Below, piece by piece: positions 6,421 to 12,078 of a stretch of 12,078 nucleotides of DNA (position 1 is its first letter; each line of letters opens with the position of its first letter). This DNA is from Methylotenera sp. (GTDB lineage: Bacteria; Pseudomonadota; Gammaproteobacteria; Burkholderiales; Methylophilaceae). The notes beneath the pieces are model-generated. The model was given only the letters and a program-made list of their open reading frames with translations. It searched no databases and was not told the origin of the DNA. A program made the position numbers and the translations under genes. The stretch is taken from the NCBI GenBank assembly GCA_013816325.1, contig JACDEP010000050.1, positions 1,294-13,371 on the forward strand, written 5' to 3'.

Positions 6421-6583
6421 CCTTTCAGGATTAATTATTTAATATGGCGGCAATCTAAAAATCTTCAATAGTGAGGATTCAGAGGAATTAGCCTTAATTT
6501 TATAGTCAGATTTTACGTGTAAATGCGCTAAAATAGTGGCTTAGCGCTTATAAAATAAAAGCAGTTCTTAAAGGCAATACAAT
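6421..6583. promoter_or_regulatory. Divergent regulatory region between the rhodanese gene and gpmI
   Basis: This 163-nt AT-rich spacer must hold promoters for both directions. On the minus strand TTTACA (6523-6518) and TAAAAT (6502-6497) are 15 nt apart, a short-spaced candidate for the rhodanese run. On the plus strand TAAAAT (6529-6534) and TATAAA (6549-6554) are possible -10 boxes for gpmI, but neither has a good -35. Two adjacent inverted repeats occupy 6512-6547. AAAGG at 6570-6574 is the gpmI ribosome site. Confidence 0.45.
6525..6547. repeat. 7-bp perfect inverted repeat upstream of gpmI
   Basis: GCGCTAA (6525-6531) and TTAGCGC (6541-6547) form a perfect inverted repeat around a 9-nt centre. 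It overlaps the candidate -10 TAAAAT and lies 36 nt before the gpmI start. It sits directly beside another dyad, TTTAC-GT-GTAAA (6512-6523). Operator or 5' hairpin are both possible. Confidence 0.45.
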
Positions 6584-8137
6584 ATGATGCAAACTACCGC
6601 TCTCACACCCGTATGTTTATTGATTCTTGATGGCTTTGGTTATCGCGAGGAAATTGCTGATAACGCTATTGCCCAAGCGCGCAAACCAAACCTAGATGCG
6701 CTTTGGAATAGCATGCCCCATACACTGATTAATGCTTCAGAACATTACGTTGGCCTGCCAGATGGGCAAATGGGTAACTCCGAGGTCGGGCATCTTAACA
6801 TTGGCGCAGGGCGTGTGGTGTTCCAAGACTTTGAACGGATCAATAACAGCATTGCCAATGGCGAGTTTTATGAGCATCCGGAATTAAAACCTGCTTTGCT
6901 GCACTTAAAAAATAATAATAAAGCATTGCATATCTTTGGCTTGCTTTCAGATGGTGGTGTGCATAGCCACCAAGACCATATTCATGCCATGATCGAAATG
7001 GCCGCAAAGGTTGGCCTTACAAACGTATATATCCATGCCTTCCTCGATGGTCGCGACACACCTCCTATCAGCGCCAAACCTTACATTGCCAAGCTTGAAG
7101 AAAAGATCCAGTCCTTAGGTGTAGGTAAAATCATTTCTATGAGCGGCCGTTTCTACAGCATGGATAGAGATAAACGCTGGCCACGGGTTGAATCTGCTTA
7201 TGCGCTAATAACTGAAGGCTTAGGTGAGTTTACTTACCCAACGGCCATTGAAGGGCTTGAAGCGGCGTACGCCCGTGGGGAGAGTGATGAGTTCGTCAAA
7301 ACTACGGCCATCCGTAAACCGGACGAAGCACCAATTCATCTCCAAGATGGTGACTTAGTGGTTCATATGAATTTCAGGTCAGACCGCGCACGCCAGCTTA
7401 CGCATGCTTTGCTAAGTGATGAATTTGATGGTTTCCATCGGCGTCATGTGCCTAAACTTTCTGGCTACTTTACGCTGACTATGCACGATAAAAAAGAGTT
7501 GAAAGCCACTGCAATATTTCCGCCACACGCAGTTAAAAACACCTTGGGCGAGTACCTTTCAGCGCAAGGACTTACGCAATTGCGAATCGCAGAAACTGAA
7601 AAATATCCGCACGTGACCTTCTTTTTTAATGGTGGTGAAGAAACGGTCTTTCCCGGTGAAGACCGTATTTTGGTGCCCTCACCCCAAGTGGCTACTTATG
7701 ACATGCAGCCGGAAATGAGCGCTTTTGAACTTACCGACAAGCTGGAAGAAGCGATATTCAGCAAAAAATATAACGCCATTATCTGCAATTATGCCAATGG
7801 TGATATGGTCGGGCATTCCGGCAACCTGCAAGCCGCCATCAAGGCTATTGAAACCTTAGACACATGCGTCGGCCGCGTGGTAAAAGCCATGCAAAGCATA
7901 GGCGGCGAAGTCATTATTACCGCCGACCATGGCAATGCCGAGCATATGCACGACCTGACAAACGATCAGCCCCATACACAGCACACTACCAATTTAGTAC
8001 CGCTCACTTATATTGGACGCAAAGCCACGCTGAAGGAAGGTGGCGCTTTGTCAGACTTGGCTCCTACTTTGCTGCATATGATCGGTGTAGCGCAACCGGC
8101 TGAAATGACAGGTGAGTCCCTGATTCATTTTGAATGA
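6584..8137 (+). CDS. gpmI: 2,3-bisphosphoglycerate-independent phosphoglycerate mutase GpmI
   Basis: GpmI interconverts 3-phosphoglycerate and 2-phosphoglycerate in glycolysis and gluconeogenesis through a phosphoserine intermediate, with two divalent metals (usually Mn2+). The 517-residue protein is of normal length. Metal- and catalysis-related blocks are intact: LILDGFG with D16, GNSEVGHLNIGAGR with the nucleophile S66, SDGGVHSHQDH (122-132), LDGRDTPP (154-161), GRFYSMDRDKRW (188-199), FRSDRAR (264-270), EKYPHVTFFFNGG (339-351), NGDMVGHSGN with D407/H411, TADHGNAE with D448/H449, and H466 in PHTQHT. Of the tandem ATGs, the first (6584) is 9 nt after AAAGG and is preferred. The stop codon overlaps the envC start by 4 nt (ATGA), so the two are translationally coupled, as the gene pair is in E. 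coli (gpmM-envC). Confidence 0.97.
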   Translation: MMQTTALTPVCLLILDGFGYREEIADNAIAQARKPNLDALWNSMPHTLINASEHYVGLPDGQMGNSEVGHLNIGAGRVVFQDFERINNSIANGEFYEHPELKPALLHLKNNNKALHIFGLLSDGGVHSHQDHIHAMIEMAAKVGLTNVYIHAFLDGRDTPPISAKPYIAKLEEKIQSLGVGKIISMSGRFYSMDRDKRWPRVESAYALITEGLGEFTYPTAIEGLEAAYARGESDEFVKTTAIRKPDEAPIHLQDGDLVVHMNFRSDRARQLTHALLSDEFDGFHRRHVPKLSGYFTLTMHDKKELKATAIFPPHAVKNTLGEYLSAQGLTQLRIAETEKYPHVTFFFNGGEETVFPGEDRILVPSPQVATYDMQPEMSAFELTDKLEEAIFSKKYNAIICNYANGDMVGHSGNLQAAIKAIETLDTCVGRVVKAMQSIGGEVIITADHGNAEHMHDLTNDQPHTQHTTNLVPLTYIGRKATLKEGGALSDLAPTLLHMIGVAQPAEMTGESLIHFE

Positions 8138-9405
8138 CTGTTCATTTGCTTAGCCAATCTTTCCTGCGAACATTTGCCTGCCTAGCGTTAGCGCTGTCTT
8201 TTGCAACGCCCGCATCAACATTGGCAGCCAAAAAAGTCGAGCAATCCAAAGAGGCATTGAGCGATGTACAGCAACGCCTAGAGGCGCTAAAGAAGGAATT
8301 GGATAATTCGCAGGAAGCGCATAAAGATGCGGCAGATGCATTAAAAGTGAGTGAACGCGCTATCAGTGAAGCTAATAAAAAACTTTACCAAATTACCCAG
8401 CAACAGCAGCAAAACAAAAAAACCATCTCGCAGCTTGATGCGCAATCTTTGTCAGTTAACGGCAACCTGTCTGAACAACAAAAACTATTGAGCAACCAGC
8501 TTTATGAGCAATACATTCATGGCCAGCAAAGCTATGTGCAGATGATATTGCAAAGCGAAAACCCTAGTGAAATTGCGCGTGACGTACACTATTTTTCTTA
8601 TGTAGCCAAAGCACGTGCTGAACTGATCAATAAGATGCAGGGCAACCTCGACAGACTCAATAAACTGAATAATGAAACTGCAAAAGCTCTTAAAGAAGTA
8701 GCTGAACTCAAGCAAAAACAAATAGAAGAGCGCAAAGTATTACAAAGCCAAAAACAAGCGAAGTCTAAGGTAGTAAATTCTTTATCCCAGCAAATTGCCT
8801 CACAACGGGGCGAGATTAAAAAACTCGCACGTGATGAAAAGCGCTTATCCCAATTGGTTGAGCGCCTTGCGAGAATTATTCCCGCCAAACCGAAGCGCAA
8901 TAAACTGACTAATAGCGCTAATAATGATAAAACCGAACCAAGTACAAAACGTAATGAAGCCGTTGCGAATAATGATCTTGTACCAACCTATGAATACTCT
9001 GGCGCCAGTTTTGCTACCCTGAAAGGCAAACTAAGGTTACCGGTACGGGGCGAAGTAACCAACCGCTTTGGCGCCAGTCGTGAAGACAGCGGCATTTCCT
9101 GGAAAGGCTTATTCATCAAAGCCAGCGAGGGTACAGAAGTAAAGTCAGTCGCCAGCGGACGCGTAGTATTCGCAGATTGGTTGCGCGGCTTTGGTAACTT
9201 GATTATCGTAGACCATGGTGATGGTTATATGAGCTTATATGGCAATAACCAGGCGGTGCTCAAGCAGGTAGGCGACAGTGTAAAAACTGGCGATATACTT
9301 GCCTCGGTAGGCAATAGCGGCGGCAACGAGAGTAACGGACTTTATTATGAGCTGCGTCGACAAAGCCGGCCGTTCGACCCGCTAAGCTGGAGCAGCCTTA
9401 ATTGA
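8134..9405 (+). CDS. envC: Murein hydrolase activator EnvC
   Basis: EnvC is a periplasmic division protein that is recruited by FtsEX and activates N-acetylmuramyl-L-alanine amidases (AmiA/AmiB in E. coli) so that daughter cells separate. The 423-residue protein (E. coli 419) starts with a signal peptide ending near PASTLAA (about 32). A long coiled coil of Lys/Gln/Glu-rich heptads follows (about 35-245), then a polar linker (about 250-290) and a C-terminal LytM/M23 domain (about 300-420). The LytM domain is degenerate: the four zinc-ligand positions are W323, F327, G402 and Y404 instead of His, Asp, His and His, so it should not be a peptidase. That is the known state of EnvC, whose LytM domain works as an activator. 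It is coupled to gpmI by an ATGA overlap and ends in front of a strong terminator. Confidence 0.95.
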   Translation: MTVHLLSQSFLRTFACLALALSFATPASTLAAKKVEQSKEALSDVQQRLEALKKELDNSQEAHKDAADALKVSERAISEANKKLYQITQQQQQNKKTISQLDAQSLSVNGNLSEQQKLLSNQLYEQYIHGQQSYVQMILQSENPSEIARDVHYFSYVAKARAELINKMQGNLDRLNKLNNETAKALKEVAELKQKQIEERKVLQSQKQAKSKVVNSLSQQIASQRGEIKKLARDEKRLSQLVERLARIIPAKPKRNKLTNSANNDKTEPSTKRNEAVANNDLVPTYEYSGASFATLKGKLRLPVRGEVTNRFGASREDSGISWKGLFIKASEGTEVKSVASGRVVFADWLRGFGNLIIVDHGDGYMSLYGNNQAVLKQVGDSVKTGDILASVGNSGGNESNGLYYELRRQSRPFDPLSWSSLN

Positions 9406-9419
9406 TATCCAGATATTAG

Positions 9420-9457
9420 TACCAAAAAAAGCACGCATAAGCGTGCTTTTTTTGGTA
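9420..9457. terminator. Strong bidirectional intrinsic terminator
   Basis: A perfect 17-bp stem (9420-9436 with 9441-9457) encloses the loop ATAA. The stem has a G+C-rich tip (GCACGC/GCGTGC) on an A7/T7 base, so both strands present a hairpin followed by a U run. It lies 14 nt after the envC stop and 10 nt beyond the end of the convergent lipoprotein gene, and should end transcription of both. Confidence 0.93.
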
Positions 9458-9467
9458 AGCTAATATT

Positions 9468-9770
9468 TTACTTAGCTGCTGGTGGTTCTGTACCAGCTGG
9501 TGCAGTTGGTGCTTCTGCTGCCGGTGCAGCCTCAGCTGGCGCTGCAGCATCCATCGTAATGCCAGGTACACGCTCTTCAGCCGTTGGCTCATAACCGCCG
9601 CCACCTGCTGGTGCTGGGGCCGGAGCTGCTTCTGCGGCAGGCGTAGCTGGTGCTGGGGTGACCGTAGGCGCAGCAGCATCCACCGGCACTTCTGCTGGTT
9701 TTTCACCACAAGCTACCATTAAAAAACCTGCAATACTTGCTACCATCAAAGAACGTAATAACACTGACAT
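9468..9770 (-). CDS. Small Ala/Pro-rich lipoprotein, function unknown
   Basis: I do not recognise a named family. The 100-residue product has a short lipoprotein-type signal (MSVLLRSLMVASIAGFLMVAC) with C21 as the likely acylated residue. The -3 position is Met rather than the usual Leu, so the lipobox is imperfect. The mature part is almost entirely Ala, Pro, Glu, Thr and Gly and must be disordered. It contains two related modules, one starting VDAAAP (31-36) and one MDAAAP (73-78), both ending in a PAG-type segment, separated by GGGGYEPTAEERVPGIT. The coding strand is firmly supported by AAGGA 8 nt before the ATG and by the shared terminator at 9420-9457. It may act as an extended envelope tether or spacer, which is speculation. 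It stands alone as a transcription unit. Confidence 0.78.
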   Translation of the reverse strand: MSVLLRSLMVASIAGFLMVACGEKPAEVPVDAAAPTVTPAPATPAAEAAPAPAPAGGGGYEPTAEERVPGITMDAAAPAEAAPAAEAPTAPAGTEPPAAK

Positions 9771-9874
9771 ATTGGATATCCTTATTGTGATTAAAAAAAC
9801 TTGTTTATAACTAAAAGCTGGCGCTACTTTGGTGTTGATACAGCATATTTCAAGATGAAACTCAATATTGAATT

Positions 9875-9902
9875 ATTCTAGCGTAAGTTTACCGCCGTGC
9901 AA
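9875..9902 (-). promoter_or_regulatory. Candidate promoter of the Ala/Pro-rich lipoprotein gene
   Basis: On the minus strand TAGAAT (9880-9875; 5 of 6 matches to TATAAT) lies 16 nt after TTGCAC (9902-9897; a weak -35). It would give a leader of about 100 nt before the ATG at 9770. The rest of the 245-nt gap 9771-10015 shows no gene. Confidence 0.35.
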
Positions 9903-9966
9903 GCTAAAAAATCATATAACAAGTAAAAACCTCGTTAAAAGTTAGATTATTAAGATAAAAATAGTT

Positions 9967-9981
9967 CAATTGCTTGAATTG
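9967..9981 (-). terminator. Weak hairpin downstream of yjbQ
   Basis: Read on the minus strand, CAATT-CAAGC-AATTG is a 5-bp stem with a 5-nt loop. The sequence after it, AACTATTTTTATC, contains a short U run. It lies about 35 nt past the yjbQ stop. The stem is short and AT-rich, so it is at best a weak terminator. Confidence 0.3.
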
Positions 9982-10015
9982 GAGGGGTTTTAATGACTTT
10001 CCTATGAAAAAATCG

Positions 10016-10435
10016 TTACTCACCGATTAAGTGAAGAATTATTTTTCGCTTGGCAGCAATGTGCCTATGTTCGTAAAGAAATATTCCTTGCCATTGCCCT
10101 AAGGCGGCTTCGCCTTCCAGCACCGGGATAGAAAGATGGGTTTGCGTGAGTGCAGTCCGCACATGCGCCGGCATATCATCTGGGCCTTCTACAGTATGAA
10201 TAAATAAAGGATCTCCGTCAGGAACCAGACGATTGAAAAACGCTTCCATGTCAAGAAAAACATCATGGTCATAATTTTCATTTATCAATAAACTGGCTGA
10301 AGTGTGCTGGATATAAAGGGTTAGCAGGCCAGTGTGTAGATGACAATCCTCTACCCACTTTTTTACCTCATGGGTAATGTCGTAAAATTTACGGCCATTG
10401 GTTTTAATAACAAGTTGATGAGTGTGCTGTTTCAT
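10016..10435 (-). CDS. yjbQ: YjbQ family protein (UPF0047, secondary thiamine-phosphate synthase family)
   Basis: The 139-residue protein matches E. coli YjbQ (138 aa) along its whole length. Family blocks are visible: LLTLYIQHTSASLLINEN, FFNRLVPD, EGPDDMPAHVRTALT, GQWQGIFLYEHR and the C-terminal IILHLIGE. The conserved histidines in QHTSA, MPAH and YEHR form the presumed metal site of this small trimeric fold. Members have weak thiamine-phosphate synthase activity, and the true role is unresolved. The ATG at 10435 is preferred over an in-frame TTG at 10450, which would add NKNL-type residues absent from the family. No Shine-Dalgarno sequence is obvious. A perfect TATAAT 30 nt upstream supports its own promoter. 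The neighbours are unrelated to thiamine, so context gives no help on function. Confidence 0.92.
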   Translation of the reverse strand: MKQHTHQLVIKTNGRKFYDITHEVKKWVEDCHLHTGLLTLYIQHTSASLLINENYDHDVFLDMEAFFNRLVPDGDPLFIHTVEGPDDMPAHVRTALTQTHLSIPVLEGEAALGQWQGIFLYEHRHIAAKRKIILHLIGE

Positions 10436-10465
10436 TAGGTTTTTATTCAATTGCCAGTAATTTTT

Positions 10466-10471
10466 ATTATA
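10466..10471 (-). promoter_or_regulatory. Candidate -10 box of yjbQ
   Basis: A perfect TATAAT on the minus strand ends 30 nt before the yjbQ ATG at 10435. The -35 region at 17 nt spacing (ATTAGA) is poor. The spacer contains a small dyad, ACTG-A-CAGT (10472-10480), which might bind a regulator. Confidence 0.4.
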
Positions 10472-10489
10472 ACTGACAGTGAGTGTTAT

Positions 10490-10525
10490 CTAATGCTAGC
10501 GCTAATGGTTAGCCAGAGCATTTAG
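10490..10525 (-). repeat. Nested stem-loop between the lipoprotein gene and yjbQ
   Basis: Outer arms AATGCT (10492-10497) and AGCATT (10517-10522) enclose a symmetric 3-by-3 internal loop and a perfect inner hairpin GCTAA-TGG-TTAGC (10501-10513). A further CTA/TAG pairing is possible at the base with one bulged T. There is no U run after it on the minus strand, so it is not a classical terminator, although it lies 26 nt past the lipoprotein stop. Confidence 0.4.
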
Positions 10526-10550
10526 CAAGGATAGATCTGCCGAATAGTCC

Positions 10551-11057
10551 TTATCGGCGATGCCGGTAATAAATGCTTGGCCCCCAATAGAACTGACTTC
10601 CCCAATAAGGGTAGCCGCCGTAGCCATAAGGGTATGGCGAGAAGTTTCTTTCGCGGTCGAGTTGTTTTTCAGCATTCTTTTTCGCTCTTTCGCGCTTATT
10701 GATTTCCTCAGCGATATTGTTTTTTAGGGCAGCTTCCCTGCTCTCATATATATAATCAAGTACTTTGATATCTACGCCTTGCTTATTTAATTGCTGACTT
10801 TGGCTAGGCGTCAGATCGTAATAAGAGTTACTGGCTTTAATCTTTTCTATGATTTGCTCAGCCGCAATATGCTCTTTAGACATTTTGACGATCTCATCCA
10901 AGCTTAATGCCCCACTTGGCTTGAGCAAGATGCGTGATAATTCCGCATCGGAAATTCGATCTATCGGCGGCGTCTCATTTGTGCGCTGTGATTGATTAGT
11001 AGCACAACCGGCCATAAAAAAGGCAATGGATATAATTAATATAATGATTCGGTTCAT
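10551..11057 (-). CDS. Small lipoprotein with Gly/Tyr-rich C-terminus, function unknown
   Basis: I cannot name this 168-residue protein. It begins with a clear lipoprotein signal: MNR, a hydrophobic run (IIILIISIAFF) and the lipobox MAGC with C18. The following residues (TNQSQRTNE) include no Asp at +2, so the outer membrane is the likely site. Residues about 37-110 are mixed alpha-helical, with SDAELSRILLK, LSLDEIVKMSKEHIAAEQIIEKI and LTPSQSQQLNKQGVDIKVLDYI, suggesting two or three short repeated helical hairpins. A Lys/Glu/Arg-rich helix (111-137) precedes a tail rich in Tyr, Gly, Pro and Trp (140-161), ending YYRHRR. The ATG has AGGAG at a 7-nt spacing. It starts 27 nt after the lytic transglycosylase gene and is probably co-transcribed with it, which hints at a role near peptidoglycan, though that is inference only. 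Confidence 0.82.
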   Translation of the reverse strand: MNRIIILIISIAFFMAGCATNQSQRTNETPPIDRISDAELSRILLKPSGALSLDEIVKMSKEHIAAEQIIEKIKASNSYYDLTPSQSQQLNKQGVDIKVLDYIYESREAALKNNIAEEINKRERAKKNAEKQLDRERNFSPYPYGYGGYPYWGSQFYWGPSIYYRHRR

Positions 11058-11084
11058 TTTAAAACTCCTAATACTCCTGCTTAA

Positions 11085-12078
11085 TCAGCCCTTACGCTTC
11101 ATAGGTTTCTTCAGCATCGGAGCAGGGTCAACAATCGTCGCATCATATGGATGCTTTTTAATCGGATAGCGGCTTTGTACCTTTTTCACATAACTGCGAG
11201 TTTCAGCAAAAGGCGGAATGCCATGGTATCTATTCACCGCGCCTTCACCTGCGTTGTAAGCCGCTACAGCCAGCGTTACATCGCCTTGGAAATAAGCTAA
11301 CAGCCACCGTAAGTAAGCAACGCCGCCCTTGATATTCTGGCTGGCATCAAAGGCATTCTTTACATTGAAGCGTTCAGCAGTACTTGGTATCAATTGCATT
11401 AAGCCCTGAGCCTGTTTGTTAGATTTGGCTTTACTTAAAAAATTCGATTCTACCGAAATTATAGACAACACCAATTTGGCATCCACTTTATACCAAGCCG
11501 CGATAGTATCTACTAACCCTACTACCCAGCGCTTGTTTTTCGGCAAGCTTGCGATATAACGGTCGATATTCGCTTCCCCGGTTAGCAAAGTCTCAAAACG
11601 GGGTTTTTCCGGGTCTACTTGAGCAAGTACGCAAGGTGGTAGATCTGTGTTTTTAAGTGGCACCGTCTCCAACATCTTTTGCGCTTCGTAGTGCCCTTGC
11701 GTCGCTGCAACAGTAAAGAGCGCTGCCGCTAAATCCTGGTTTTTTGGAACTCCTTGTCCTGCTGCATATAACATACCCAAGCGAAACTGACCTTCTGCAC
11801 TTCCGTTTCTAGAGGCCTCACAATATAGTTTAGCTGCCTGCCAATCCCCTTCTATATTGCGGTCATCCCGCTCTGCCAAAACTGCACGTTCAAGCAGGTT
11901 CCTTATAAAGGGAGGTTCGTTGTCAAAGGTTCTTATTTCCTCATCACTAAACTTTGACGTACTGAATTTTGAGTCGCTAGATTTATCATTATTATATAAA
12001 GAATTGATTGGCTGGCCATTCAGTGGATTAGTAGATTCCGCACGTGCAAAGCTTACTGTCAAAAAAAGCCCAGCAAGC
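11085..12078 (-). CDS. Lytic murein transglycosylase with Sel1-like repeats (partial, N-terminus beyond right edge)
   Basis: The product cleaves the MurNAc-GlcNAc bond of peptidoglycan with formation of 1,6-anhydro-MurNAc, judged from its C-terminal SLT domain (goose-lysozyme-like family 1). The frame is open to the window edge. The edge residues LAGLFLTVSFARA look like the end of a signal peptide cut before ES, so the true start is off the window; a TTG at 12062 lies inside this signal and is not the start. Numbering from that TTG, Sel1-like repeats occupy about 73-132 (WQAAKLYCEASRNGSAEGQF; LGMLYAAGQGVPKNQDLAAA). The SLT domain covers about 183-298 with catalytic E205 in SVESNF, QGLMQLIPSTA (219-229), and AVAAYNAGEGAV (265-276). 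The C-terminus is Lys-rich. A lipoprotein gene follows after 27 nt. Confidence 0.93.
   Translation of the reverse strand, partial: LAGLFLTVSFARAESTNPLNGQPINSLYNNDKSSDSKFSTSKFSDEEIRTFDNEPPFIRNLLERAVLAERDDRNIEGDWQAAKLYCEASRNGSAEGQFRLGMLYAAGQGVPKNQDLAAALFTVAATQGHYEAQKMLETVPLKNTDLPPCVLAQVDPEKPRFETLLTGEANIDRYIASLPKNKRWVVGLVDTIAAWYKVDAKLVLSIISVESNFLSKAKSNKQAQGLMQLIPSTAERFNVKNAFDASQNIKGGVAYLRWLLAYFQGDVTLAVAAYNAGEGAVNRYHGIPPFAETRSYVKKVQSRYPIKKHPYDATIVDPAPMLKKPMKRKG

Noticed and set aside
8598..8900. Minus-strand frames within envC
   Set aside because: They are shadows of the Lys/Gln/Glu-rich coiled-coil coding sequence and show no start signals.
8134..9405. EnvC as an active M23 endopeptidase
   Set aside because: All four zinc-ligand positions are substituted (W323, F327, G402, Y404), as expected for EnvC amidase activators.
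9416..9709. 97-codon open frame rich in Gln and Leu overlapping the Ala/Pro-rich lipoprotein gene
   Set aside because: It is an alternative reading of the repeated GCN/CCN codons. It runs through the terminator and has no signal, while the other frame has a lipobox and a good ribosome binding site.
9981..10004. GGAGGGG followed by an ATG with four codons (MTFL) on the plus strand
   Set aside because: The ORF is too short and no plus-strand gene follows that it could regulate. It is likely chance.
12060..12062. TTG as start of the lytic transglycosylase
   Set aside because: It falls inside the hydrophobic part of an apparent signal peptide whose frame stays open to the window edge, so the real start is outside.

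Overview
The window looks like a chromosomal housekeeping region of a low-to-moderate G+C betaproteobacterium, most likely a methylotroph of the Methylophilaceae (Methylotenera/Methylophilus type). That placement is my inference. It rests on the mixture of enterobacterial-like gene order with betaproteobacterial additions, such as an SH3-domain gene between secB and gpsA and comF-trmL next to the biotin genes, and on AT-rich spacers. No 16S rRNA or other definitive marker is present. I see no tRNA, rRNA, CRISPR array, integrase, transposase or phage gene.

Layout. Positions 1-2135 (minus strand) carry biotin synthesis: bioB followed by bioF, which runs off the left edge. Divergent from bioB, and apparently sharing a compact overlapping promoter region, are comF and trmL (plus strand, 2261-3428). 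Next comes a five-gene minus-strand run, read as rhodanese (yibN-like) - grxC - secB - SH3 protein - gpsA (6420 down to 3582). It is tightly packed apart from an 80-nt gap before secB, and the SH3 and gpsA genes overlap by 1 nt. Divergent from it are gpmI and envC (plus strand, 6584-9405), overlapping by 4 nt and closed by a strong bidirectional hairpin terminator at 9420-9457. This block reproduces the E. coli yibN-grxC-secB-gpsA // gpmM-envC arrangement, with the SH3 gene as an addition. The right part, all on the minus strand, holds an Ala/Pro-rich small lipoprotein gene, a yjbQ homologue, and a two-gene unit of a Sel1-repeat lytic transglycosylase (5' end beyond the right edge) and a small lipoprotein with a Gly/Tyr-rich tail.

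How the genes work together. Biotin synthesis (BioF, BioB), thiol redox and sulfur handling (rhodanese, glutaredoxin 3), protein export (SecB), phospholipid precursor supply (GpsA), glycolysis (GpmI) and cell-wall remodelling (EnvC, lytic transglycosylase, SH3 protein) sit side by side without forming one pathway. Envelope biogenesis is the recurring theme.

No gene-free stretch exceeds about 250 bases. The points worth a second look are in the spacers: a G+C-rich, stop-poor insert between bioB and bioF, overlapping divergent promoters at bioB/comF, adjacent inverted repeats in the rhodanese/gpmI divergent region, and a nested stem-loop upstream of yjbQ. I found no convincing undescribed system; most of the window is ordinary.
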